A stretch of DNA of 32,070 nucleotides from an uncultured Oscillospiraceae bacterium (lineage in GTDB: Bacteria; Bacillota; Clostridia; Oscillospirales; Oscillospiraceae). The position numbers and the translations under genes were made by a program. Positions 22,305 through 29,809 of the stretch are shown here, one piece after another (the first letter of the stretch is position 1; each line of letters begins with the position of its first letter). The notes under the pieces are model-generated. The model was not told where the DNA came from. It made no database searches and saw only the letters and a list, made by a program, of their open reading frames with translations. The stretch covers positions 1-32,070 of the forward strand of contig CALWXQ010000017.1 of the NCBI GenBank assembly GCA_944385545.1. Direction: 5' to 3'.

Positions 22305-22309
22305 AGCGA

Positions 22310-23734
22310 ATGGAGAACAAACCCAAGATCAATGTAGGCGGACTGCGCAAGCGTTGGCTGCTGAACACCGCCAGCGTGGTATTTGCGCTGGGCATTGTCT
22401 GCGTTTTGGCGGTGACGGCCTCCTTTGCCACCTATTACTATTCCAATATGGAATCGGATCTGAAGAAGCGGGCCAAAACCACCACGGACTTTTTTGCCGA
22501 CTATATTGACCAGACCTACAATGAATTCTACCAGTCCTGTATCACCTACGCCAAGACCTTTGAGGATAAGGACTCTCTGGAACTGCAATTCATCAACGTG
22601 GAGGGCGATCTGGTAGCCTCCTCCTTCGGCGAGTGGGCCGGCCAGTCTCCCAGAACCCCGGAGATTCAGGAAGCGGTGGAGGTTCGGGACAGCCGGGCTT
22701 ATGTGGGCAAGGATCCCGATACCGGGGAGCAGATTATGGCGGTGTCCTGCCCCATGATCTACAGCAACGGCGAGGTGATCGGCGTTCTGCGTTATGTGAC
22801 GTCTACCCGGCTGGTGGATGTGCAGATCTTCCTGGTGGCGGTGACCAGCGCCTTTGTGCTGATGGTGGTCATGGTGGTGGTGATCATCAGCAGCAATTAC
22901 TATCTGCGCTCCATTATGAACCCCGTGGCCCAGATTACGGAAAAGGCCAAGCGCATTGCCAACGGCAGCTACGGCGTTCAGATCCAGACCCCGTACCGGG
23001 ACGAGATCGGAGAGCTGGCGGACACCATCAATGAAATGTCCAACAAGATCGCCCAGAATGAGAAAATGCAGTCGGAGTTCATCTCCCAGCTGTCCCATGA
23101 GCTGCGCACGCCGCTGACGGTGATCAACGGCTGGAGCGAGACGCTGCTGGCGGACGAGAATCTGGACGCGGATACCCAGCAGGGGCTGAAGATCATTTCC
23201 AGTGAGGCCAAGCGGCTGACGGAGATGGTTATGGAGCTGCTGGACTTCACCCGGATCCAGGACGGGCGGATGACCCTGTCCGTGGAGGTGGCGGATATTC
23301 GGGGAGCTTTTGAGGACACGGTGTATATGTACGGCAGCCGTCTGGCCCAGGACGGCATCCGGCTGTGCTATGAGGACAATGACGAGGATATCCCGGAGAT
23401 CCCCTGCGACACCAAGCGGCTGCGGCAGGTCTTCCTGAATATCCTGGACAATGCCGCCAAGCACGGCGGCGAAGGCAAGCGCATCGACGCCTCCATTCAC
23501 TACGAAGACGACGCGGTGGTGGTTCGGATCCGGGACTACGGCCCCGGCATCCCGGAGGATGAGATCCCGCTGGTGAAACGAAAATTCTACAAGGGAAGCT
23601 CCAAGGCCAGAGGCTCCGGCATCGGTCTTGCGGTCTGTGACGAGATCGTGGACATGCACGGCGGCTCCCTGACATTGGAAAACGCTCCCGGCGGCGGCAC
23701 GCTGGTGACCATCAGCCTGCCTGCCGGACATTAA
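22310..23734 (+). CDS. Membrane sensor histidine kinase
   Basis: A 474-aa kinase. TM1 (about 18-42), an extracytoplasmic sensor of about 125 residues and TM2 (about 172-195) are followed by HAMP (196-250), HisKA with the phosphorylated His263 in SQLSHELRTPLT, and an HATPase domain (N box NILDNAAKH, G1 DYGPGIPE, F-box FYKGSS, G2 GSGIGLAVC). It should phosphorylate the regulator encoded just upstream. Start ATG 22310 is chosen; a GTG at 22292 in frame overlaps the regulator gene and would add six residues. The ribosome binding site is weak, suggesting coupling with the upstream gene. The external domain resembles single-PAS/Cache-type sensors but was not identified with certainty. Confidence 0.95.
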   Translation: MENKPKINVGGLRKRWLLNTASVVFALGIVCVLAVTASFATYYYSNMESDLKKRAKTTTDFFADYIDQTYNEFYQSCITYAKTFEDKDSLELQFINVEGDLVASSFGEWAGQSPRTPEIQEAVEVRDSRAYVGKDPDTGEQIMAVSCPMIYSNGEVIGVLRYVTSTRLVDVQIFLVAVTSAFVLMVVMVVVIISSNYYLRSIMNPVAQITEKAKRIANGSYGVQIQTPYRDEIGELADTINEMSNKIAQNEKMQSEFISQLSHELRTPLTVINGWSETLLADENLDADTQQGLKIISSEAKRLTEMVMELLDFTRIQDGRMTLSVEVADIRGAFEDTVYMYGSRLAQDGIRLCYEDNDEDIPEIPCDTKRLRQVFLNILDNAAKHGGEGKRIDASIHYEDDAVVVRIRDYGPGIPEDEIPLVKRKFYKGSSKARGSGIGLAVCDEIVDMHGGSLTLENAPGGGTLVTISLPAGH

Positions 23735-23751
23735 GGAGAGACACAGGCACC

Positions 23752-24750
23752 ATGGCAAATCAACGACCGGAAGTCCGGGAACAGTTTAAAACCATGATCG
23801 GCGGACAGGCCCTCATTGAAGGCATTATGATGCGGGGGCCGGAAACCGACGCGGTGGTGGTTCGTACCGCCCAGGGGCTGCATGTGGAGACCACGCCCCG
23901 AAAGCAAATCCCAAAGAATTCTCCCAAGAACTGGCCCTTTATCCGGGGCACCATTCGCTTTGTGGAGTCCAATGTGGTGGGGGTCAAAGCGCTGCTGCGT
24001 TCGGCGGATCTGGCCCCGGAGGAGCTGCAGGAGCAGCCGTCCAAGCTGGATCTGTGGCTGGAGGAGAAATTGGGCAATGAAAAATGTCAGCAGGCCGTTC
24101 TGGGCCTGGCGGTGGCGCTGGGCTTGGGCCTGTCCATCGTTCTGTTTTTCCTGCTGCCCATGATCATCAGCGGCTTTTTTGACCGCTGGATCCCCAATAT
24201 GCTGATGCTGAACCTGGTGGAAGGCGTTCTGCGTATGGGCATCTTTTTCGTGTATATGCTGCTGATCTCCCGCATGGGGGAGATGAAGCGGGTGTTTGCC
24301 TACCATGGCGCGGAGCACAAGACCATCCGCTGCTATGAAGCCGGACTGGAGCTGACGGTGGAGAATGTGCGACGCCAGACCCGGCTCCACCCCCGCTGCG
24401 GCACCAGCTTCCTGCTGGTGGTGATGGTGATCTCCATCCTGGTGTTCTCCGTGGCGTCTTCCGGGCTGGTGGCGCTGTTCCCGGCCCTGGAGGCTATGCG
24501 GGGCAGCTTCCTGTACCGACTGATTATGATCGTCTTTAAGCTGCTGCTGCTTCCGGTTGTGGTGGGCATTACCTATGAGATCAACCGCTGGGCCGGCGGC
24601 CATGACAACGGCCTGACCCGAATCCTCACCGCCCCGGGAATGTGGATGCAGAACTTTACCACCAACGAACCGGAGGACGATATGATTGAGGTGGGCATCG
24701 CCGCGGTCAAAGCCGTGCTTCCTGCTCAGGAGGGGGCCGACCGATGGTGA
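23752..24750 (+). CDS. YqhQ/DUF1385 family membrane protein
   Basis: A 332-aa polytopic membrane protein of the DUF1385 family (YqhQ in Bacillus). Signature motifs are the opening IGGQALIEGIMMRGP (16-30), YHGAEHK (184-190) and HPRCGTSF (213-220), whose His, Glu and Cys residues suggest a metal site near the membrane. About four hydrophobic segments lie at 116-140, 158-173, 221-245 and 256-274. The biochemical role is unknown. In Clostridia the family is commonly encoded next to prmC, as here, where the two genes overlap by seven bases. It starts 17 nt after the kinase stop with AAGGAG rather far (about 13 nt) from the ATG. Confidence 0.88.
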   Translation: MANQRPEVREQFKTMIGGQALIEGIMMRGPETDAVVVRTAQGLHVETTPRKQIPKNSPKNWPFIRGTIRFVESNVVGVKALLRSADLAPEELQEQPSKLDLWLEEKLGNEKCQQAVLGLAVALGLGLSIVLFFLLPMIISGFFDRWIPNMLMLNLVEGVLRMGIFFVYMLLISRMGEMKRVFAYHGAEHKTIRCYEAGLELTVENVRRQTRLHPRCGTSFLLVVMVISILVFSVASSGLVALFPALEAMRGSFLYRLIMIVFKLLLLPVVVGITYEINRWAGGHDNGLTRILTAPGMWMQNFTTNEPEDDMIEVGIAAVKAVLPAQEGADRW

Positions 24751-25616
24751 AGCAATACGGCGATCTGTATTTGGACGCCCGTCGAACCCTGCTGGCTGTG
24801 GAAGAAGCCCAGCAGGCGGGAAATGTGGCCCGGCAGCTGTTGAGCCACGTTTCCGGAAAGAGCCAGGAACAGATCCTGGCCCAGCGGGATCTGTACGCCC
24901 CGGAGGAAGTGGCTCTGGCCATGGACGCCGCCCTGAAACGGCTGCTGGAAGGGGAACCCCTGGCCTACGTGCTGGGGCAGTGGGAATTCTACGGCCTGCC
25001 TATGCGCGTCACCCGGGATGTGCTCATTCCCCGGGACGATACCTGCGCTGTGGCGGAGCTTGCCATCCGGCAGGGCCTGTTCCTGAATCAGGATCCCAGG
25101 ATTCTGGATCTCTGCTGTGGCAGCGGATGCATCGGCCTGGCCATCGCCAGCCGGGTTAAGGACGCCAAGGTGACCTTGGCTGACCTGAGCAAGGAAGCCC
25201 TGGCGGTGGCCAAGGAAAACACCGCTTTGAATAAGCTCAGCGGCAGGGTTCGCTGCCTCCAGGCGGACGCCAGGAAGGCTCCGGTGCCCTTTTTAGGAAA
25301 ATTCGACATGATCGTGTCCAATCCTCCCTATGTTACCGGAGCGGAAATGCAAATGCTGCCCGCCAGCGTCCGGGAGTATGAGCCGCACATGGCTCTCTAC
25401 GGCGGGGAAGACGGCCTGGACTTTTACCGGGCCATTGCCAAAAACTTCTCCGCGGCTCTGAAGCCGGGAGGATACCTGTGCTTTGAATTCGGCATGGGCC
25501 AGGGTGACGACGTGTGCCGGATCCTGGAAGAAAACGGTTATACCGTCCTGGAGCGAACCAGAGATTATCAAGATATGGAAAGAGCCGTGCTTGCCCGGTA
25601 CGGCAAGGAAGGATGA
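24744..25616 (+). CDS. prmC: Release factor glutamine methyltransferase
   Basis: A 290-aa SAM-dependent enzyme that methylates the Gln of the GGQ motif in RF1 and RF2. The N-terminal helical domain (1 to about 85) binds the release factor. The Rossmann domain has [12 protein letters not shown] (122-133) for SAM and the catalytic NPPY (193-196). Where most PrmC proteins read IPRPETE, this one reads IPRDDTC (95-101), an unusual change beside the SAM pocket; the Glu there normally helps position the substrate. The length is normal and the rest is intact. It overlaps the DUF1385 gene by seven bases, with AGGAGGGGG as ribosome binding site. prfA and rpmE, often neighbours, are not present here. 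Confidence 0.93.
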   Translation: MVKQYGDLYLDARRTLLAVEEAQQAGNVARQLLSHVSGKSQEQILAQRDLYAPEEVALAMDAALKRLLEGEPLAYVLGQWEFYGLPMRVTRDVLIPRDDTCAVAELAIRQGLFLNQDPRILDLCCGSGCIGLAIASRVKDAKVTLADLSKEALAVAKENTALNKLSGRVRCLQADARKAPVPFLGKFDMIVSNPPYVTGAEMQMLPASVREYEPHMALYGGEDGLDFYRAIAKNFSAALKPGGYLCFEFGMGQGDDVCRILEENGYTVLERTRDYQDMERAVLARYGKEG

Positions 25617-25623
25617 GACAAAT

Positions 25624-26727
25624 ATGGCAACGAAAAAAACCGCATATGAAGCGCCCGCCCCTGCTTCCGACAAGAAAAAGGCCCTGCAGACCGCTCTGTC
25701 CCAGATCGATAAGAATTTCGGCAAAGGCACCGTGATGCGCCTGGGCGACCGGCCGGAGATGAACGTGGAAGCCATTCCCACCGGCTCCCTGGCCCTGGAC
25801 GCTGCCCTGGGCATCGGCGGCGTGCCCAGAGGCCGGATCATCGAGATCTACGGCCCGGAATCCTCCGGTAAGACCACCCTGGCGCTGCATATCCTGGCGG
25901 AAGCCCAGAAGCGGGGCGGTGAAGTGGCCTTTGTGGACGCGGAGCATGCCCTGGATCCGGTTTACGCCGCCGCCCTGGGTGTGGATACGGACAATCTGCT
26001 GGTATCCCAGCCGGATACCGGTGAGCAGGCCCTGGAGATCACCGACGCTTTGGTACGCTCCGGCGCCATCGACGCAGTGGTTGTGGACTCCGTGGCGGCC
26101 CTGGTGCCCAAGCAGGAGATCGAGGGCGAGATGGGCGATACCTTTGTTGGCCTTCAGGCCCGGCTTATGTCCCAGGCCCTGCGGAAGCTGGCGGGCACCA
26201 TTGCCAAGACCAACTGCGTGGTAATTTTCATCAACCAGCTGCGTATGAAAATCGGCGTGATGTACGGCAATCCCGAGACCACCACCGGCGGCAACGCTCT
26301 GAAGTTCTATTCCTCCGTCCGGCTGGATGTGCGCCGGGTGGAGGCCATCAAGGAAGGCGGCAATGTGGTGGGCAACAAGACCCGGGTGAAGGTGGTCAAG
26401 AATAAGGTGGCGCCCCCCTTCCGGGAGGCTGTGTTTGAAATCCTCTACGGTCAGGGCATTTCCAAGTGGGGCGAGCTGGTGGATCTGGCCGTGCAGATGG
26501 ATATTGTCCAGAAAAGCGGCAGCTGGTTCTCCATGGGCGACGAGCGGATCGGCCAGGGCGCCAACGCGGTAAAGGACTATCTGATTAACAATCCCGACAT
26601 TGCCCAGAAGGTGGAGGCCCAGGTTCGGGAGAACCTGTGGAAGCTCAACGCCGTTGTCAAGACCCCTGCCAAGGCCGCTGAGAAGGCGGTGACCGTCAGC
26701 GCCGACGATTTCAGCGATGAGGATTGA
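25624..26727 (+). CDS. recA: Recombinase RecA
   Basis: A 367-aa RecA, essential for homologous recombination and for LexA self-cleavage. Walker A is GPESSGKTT (77-85). The remaining core motifs ([43 protein letters not shown]) are intact, and the C-terminal tail ends in acidic DDFSDED. The ATG at 25624 lies eight bases after the prmC stop, and the ribosome binding site (GGAAGGA) sits inside the prmC end. No LexA box was visible upstream, so it appears to depend on the operon promoter unless an internal one was missed. It overlaps recX by 11 bases. Confidence 0.97.
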   Translation: MATKKTAYEAPAPASDKKKALQTALSQIDKNFGKGTVMRLGDRPEMNVEAIPTGSLALDAALGIGGVPRGRIIEIYGPESSGKTTLALHILAEAQKRGGEVAFVDAEHALDPVYAAALGVDTDNLLVSQPDTGEQALEITDALVRSGAIDAVVVDSVAALVPKQEIEGEMGDTFVGLQARLMSQALRKLAGTIAKTNCVVIFINQLRMKIGVMYGNPETTTGGNALKFYSSVRLDVRRVEAIKEGGNVVGNKTRVKVVKNKVAPPFREAVFEILYGQGISKWGELVDLAVQMDIVQKSGSWFSMGDERIGQGANAVKDYLINNPDIAQKVEAQVRENLWKLNAVVKTPAKAAEKAVTVSADDFSDED

Positions 26728-27343
26728 ATCCCTGAAGACCGTCCCTGACCGGATGGGCCGGTATTGGGCCGTCCTGGACGACGGCACCAGGCTTGGCCTG
26801 TACCGGCAGACGGTGGAGGATTTCCGGCTGTATCCGGGGAAGGAGCTTTCCCAGGAGGAGGGCCGGAAGCTTTTGGAGGCCGTGGGGAGCATGTCCGCGA
26901 AAATGCGGGCGGTGCGGATCGTCTCTGCCGCCAGCGTGTCCCGCCGGGATCTGGAGGAACGGCTGGTGCGCAAGGGCGAGGATCCTGCCCAGGCCAAGGA
27001 AGCGGTGGAATGGATGGAGGAGCTTCGCCTGGTGGATGACCGGGCCACCGCCGAACAGGTGGTGCACAGCTGCGTCAGCAGAGGCTACGGCCTGGCAAGG
27101 GCCAAGCAGGCGCTCTATGAAAAACGGATCCCCAAGGAATTCTGGCAGGAGGCGCTGGCGGATTACCCGGATCAGCGGGAACACATAGAAGCGTTTCTGC
27201 GGGGCAGGGTCAAGGATCCCGGGGACGAAAAGCAGCTTCGCCGGGCCATCGACGCTCTGCTCCGCCGGGGCCACGGCTACAGTCAGATCCGGCGGGTGCT
27301 GGATACCCTTTCCTGGGAAACAGAAGACTATTTTGAGGAATAA
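26717..27343 (+). CDS. recX: RecX, modulator of RecA
   Basis: A 208-aa protein that caps or destabilises RecA filaments. It shows three-helix RecX repeats with the family pattern: [23 protein letters not shown] (split as [13 protein letters not shown] and AKEAVEWM), [13 protein letters not shown] and a third repeat [12 protein letters not shown] near the C-terminus. Clostridial RecX proteins run from about 150 to 270 aa, so the length is usual. The start at 26717 overlaps the end of recA by 11 bases, a frequent arrangement that keeps RecX below RecA. rimO follows after four bases. Confidence 0.92.
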   Translation: MRIESLKTVPDRMGRYWAVLDDGTRLGLYRQTVEDFRLYPGKELSQEEGRKLLEAVGSMSAKMRAVRIVSAASVSRRDLEERLVRKGEDPAQAKEAVEWMEELRLVDDRATAEQVVHSCVSRGYGLARAKQALYEKRIPKEFWQEALADYPDQREHIEAFLRGRVKDPGDEKQLRRAIDALLRRGHGYSQIRRVLDTLSWETEDYFEE

Positions 27344-27347
27344 ATGT

Positions 27348-28682
27348 ATGGCGACAATTGGTTTTATCTCTCTTGGCTGTGCCAAGAATCAGGTGGACTG
27401 CGAGCGAATGATGCACCGGATCCAGGAAGCGGGCCATGTGGTTCAGGGCGACCTTCCCGGCAGCGATGTGGTGGTCATCAACACCTGCGGCTTTATCGAC
27501 TCGGCAAAGTCCGAGGCCATTGACCACATTCTCCAGACCGCCGCCTTGAAAGAGGCGGGACTGGTGGGCAAGATCCTGGTCACAGGATGCCTGTCCCAGC
27601 GGTATCAGCAGGAGATCCTTCAGGAGATGCCCGAGGTGGACGGCATTTTGGGGACGGGCAGCTATACCCAGATTGTGCCGGCGGTTGAGGCCCTCCTTCA
27701 GGATCAGCCGGTGTCCCTGTTCGGCTCCATTGATGCGCCGGAGGAGGAAACCGGGCGGATCCTGACTACCCCGGAGCATTATGCCTACCTGAAGATCGCG
27801 GAGGGTTGCGATAATCGGTGCGCCTACTGCGTCATTCCCTACCTCCGGGGCAAATTCCGCAGCCGCCAAATGGACGATGTGCTCTATGAGGCCAGAGTGC
27901 TGGCCCACAGCGGGGTCAAGGAGCTGATTGTGGTGGCGCAGGATACCAGCCGCTACGGCACCGACCTGCCCGGTCACCGCCGGTTGCTGCCTCAGCTTCT
28001 GCGGGAGCTGTGCAAGATTCAGCAGCTGCACTGGATTCGGGTGCACTATGTGTATCCCGACGAGATTGACGATGAACTCATTGACGTCATGGCCTCCGAG
28101 GCGAAGATCGTCAAGTATCTGGACATCCCCATTCAGCACTGCAACAGCCAGATCCTGAAGCGGATGAACCGCCGGGGGGACGGAGAGTTCCTGCGCGCCT
28201 TGTTTGCCAAGCTTCGCAGTCGCATTCCCGGTCTGGTGATCCGCACCAGCCTGATCACCGGACTGCCCGGTGAGGGGGAGGCGGAGTTTACGGAGCTGTG
28301 CGACTTCCTGCGCCAGCAGCGGCTGGAGCGGGTAGGCGCCTTCCCCTTCTCGCCGGAGGAGGGGACCCCCGCCGCGGAAATGGAATTTGTGGACAATGAA
28401 ACCGCCCTGCGGCGGGCGCAGATCGTGGAGACCATTCAGTCGGAGATTATGGACGCCTACAACGCCGCAATGAACGGAAAGATTCTGGAAGTGGTGGTTG
28501 AGGGCTTCGATGAAGACGAGGAGCTGTATTTTGGCCGCAGCTATGCCGATTCCCCGGACATTGACGGACGGGTATGGATCGCGGCACAGGAGCCTGTCCG
28601 GGAAGGCCAGTTCGTAATGGTGCGGATTGACGGAACCCTGGACGGCGACTTGTTCGGATATTTGCAGGAGGTAGACAAATGA
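27348..28682 (+). CDS. rimO: RimO, ribosomal protein S12 methylthiotransferase
   Basis: A 444-aa radical SAM enzyme that methylthiolates an Asp of ribosomal protein S12. The N-terminal UPF0004 domain has Cys11, Cys47 and Cys81 for one iron-sulfur cluster. The radical SAM cluster motif is CDNRCAYC (Cys154, 158, 161), and a C-terminal TRAM domain (about 375-444) recognises the substrate. The opening GFISLGCAKNQVDCE is the RimO rather than the MiaB form. ATG 27348 is preceded by GAGG about ten bases away; an out-of-frame ATG at 27344 is rejected. The stop overlaps pgsA by four bases. Confidence 0.95.
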   Translation: MATIGFISLGCAKNQVDCERMMHRIQEAGHVVQGDLPGSDVVVINTCGFIDSAKSEAIDHILQTAALKEAGLVGKILVTGCLSQRYQQEILQEMPEVDGILGTGSYTQIVPAVEALLQDQPVSLFGSIDAPEEETGRILTTPEHYAYLKIAEGCDNRCAYCVIPYLRGKFRSRQMDDVLYEARVLAHSGVKELIVVAQDTSRYGTDLPGHRRLLPQLLRELCKIQQLHWIRVHYVYPDEIDDELIDVMASEAKIVKYLDIPIQHCNSQILKRMNRRGDGEFLRALFAKLRSRIPGLVIRTSLITGLPGEGEAEFTELCDFLRQQRLERVGAFPFSPEEGTPAAEMEFVDNETALRRAQIVETIQSEIMDAYNAAMNGKILEVVVEGFDEDEELYFGRSYADSPDIDGRVWIAAQEPVREGQFVMVRIDGTLDGDLFGYLQEVDK

Positions 28683-29206
28683 CAACAGCCAGCAAAATCA
28701 CCCTGATCCGGGTGCTGATGATTCCGGTCTATCTGCTGACCATGTATTTATCCGGCGGTGAGCATGGCATGTGGATGTACATATCCCTGGGCATATTTAT
28801 TGTAGCCAGTCTGACGGACTTCGTGGACGGCTACATCGCCCGGCACTATAATCAGACCACGGATTTCGGAAAATTCCTGGATCCCCTGGCGGATAAGCTG
28901 CTGGTGATCAGCGCCATGAGCATTTTCTGCGAATGGGGGATCTTCCCGGCCTGGGCGCTGATGATCGTTCTGACCCGGGAGTTTGCCGTTACCGGCCTGC
29001 GGCTGGTAGCCGTCCAGAAGGGGACGGTGATCGCCGCCGGATGGAGCGGCAAGATTAAGACGGCCAGTACCATGGTGGGTCTGTGCGTGATGATGGCGAT
29101 GCCCGGGATCGCGGTTCTGAACGGAATCATCATCGGTCTGATCGTGGTCACCACCCTGTATTCCGGTGTGGAGTATTTCATCCAGAACTGGAACTGCCTT
29201 TGGTAA
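28679..29206 (+). CDS. pgsA: CDP-diacylglycerol-glycerol-3-phosphate phosphatidyltransferase
   Basis: A 175-aa membrane enzyme of the CDP-alcohol phosphotransferase family that makes phosphatidylglycerol phosphate. The signature DG..AR....... .G...D...D is complete: Asp47, Asp50, Gly51, Ala54, Arg55, Gly64, Asp68 and Asp72. About four or five membrane segments follow. The start ATG overlaps the rimO stop by four bases (ATGA). It is the last gene of the nine-gene run, before the terminator at 29221. In Bacillus pgsA stands before cinA-recA; here it stands after recA-recX-rimO and no cinA is present. Confidence 0.94.
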   Translation: MTTASKITLIRVLMIPVYLLTMYLSGGEHGMWMYISLGIFIVASLTDFVDGYIARHYNQTTDFGKFLDPLADKLLVISAMSIFCEWGIFPAWALMIVLTREFAVTGLRLVAVQKGTVIAAGWSGKIKTASTMVGLCVMMAMPGIAVLNGIIIGLIVVTTLYSGVEYFIQNWNCLW

Positions 29207-29220
29207 GCCTTTGATAGAAG

Positions 29221-29249
29221 AACGCAAGCGGCAGCGCTTGCGTTTTTTT
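29221..29249 (+). terminator. Strong intrinsic terminator after pgsA
   Basis: AACGCAAGCG (29221-29230) and CGCTTGCGTT (29235-29244) form a perfect 10-bp stem around GCAG, followed by a T-run that reaches 29249. It ends the operon that begins at 20279. Confidence 0.93.
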
Positions 29250-29269
29250 ACGGGAAGGATTTTCTTCGC

Positions 29270-29295
29270 GCAACATTCCGCGCGGATGGATCGTA
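29270..29295 (+). promoter_or_regulatory. ECF-type promoter of the sigma-factor gene
   Basis: GCAACA (29270-29275), 16 nt, then CGTA (29292-29295), resembling the AAC/CGT promoters read by ECF sigma factors such as SigW (TGAAAC, 16 nt, CGTA). No good sigma-A promoter was seen in the same interval, so autoregulation by the downstream sigma factor is likely. Confidence 0.5.
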
Positions 29296-29320
29296 TTCCT
29301 TATGAGAGGGGATGATGGAT

Positions 29321-29809
29321 ATGCCTGCACAGCAACGCAGCGGACAAGATATTCTGGCAATTTACGACCGCAATGTAGATACAGTATATCGGGTTTGCTA
29401 TTCTTACATGAAAAACGCCCAGGACGCGGAGGATCTGACCCAGGAAACGTTTTTGCGGCTGATGGCAAAAGCCCCGGCCCTGGAAAACCCACTGCATGAA
29501 AAAGCCTGGCTCATCGTTACGGCGTCCAATCTTTGCAAGGACATGCTGAAAAAATGGTGGCGAAGCAACGCCGACATCGACGACTACCAGGACCTGGCAA
29601 TGGAGGATCTCCAAATGGATAATCCGGTGATGGAAGCTATTTTGGCCCTGCCCCGGGACCATAAAACCGCGGTGTACATGTTCTATTACGAGGGCTATTC
29701 CACAGCGGAGATCGCCCGATACGAAAACTGTTCTGAAAGTACCGTCCGCAGCCGGCTTTTCCGGGCAAGAAAGCAGCTGCTGACCATGCTGGGAGGTGAG
29801 CAAGGATGA
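29321..29809 (+). CDS. ECF-type RNA polymerase sigma factor
   Basis: A 162-aa sigma-70-type factor with only regions 2 and 4. Region 2 includes IYDRNVDTVYRVCYSYM and DAEDLTQETFLRLM (core binding, -10 recognition). Region 4 includes ILALPRDHKTAVYMFYYEG, then STAEIARYENCSESTVRSRL (helix-turn-helix, -35 recognition). Start ATG 29321 is chosen because GAGAGGGG ends nine bases before it; ATGs at 29312 and 29315 in frame are too close to that site. The next gene overlaps by four bases and encodes the likely membrane partner. The ECF subgroup was not identified beyond the common clostridial type. Confidence 0.92.
   Translation: MPAQQRSGQDILAIYDRNVDTVYRVCYSYMKNAQDAEDLTQETFLRLMAKAPALENPLHEKAWLIVTASNLCKDMLKKWWRSNADIDDYQDLAMEDLQMDNPVMEAILALPRDHKTAVYMFYYEGYSTAEIARYENCSESTVRSRLFRARKQLLTMLGGEQG

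Noticed and set aside
25580-25623. LexA box before recA
   Set aside because: No GAAC-N4-GTTC match was found in the short space before recA or in the operon leader.
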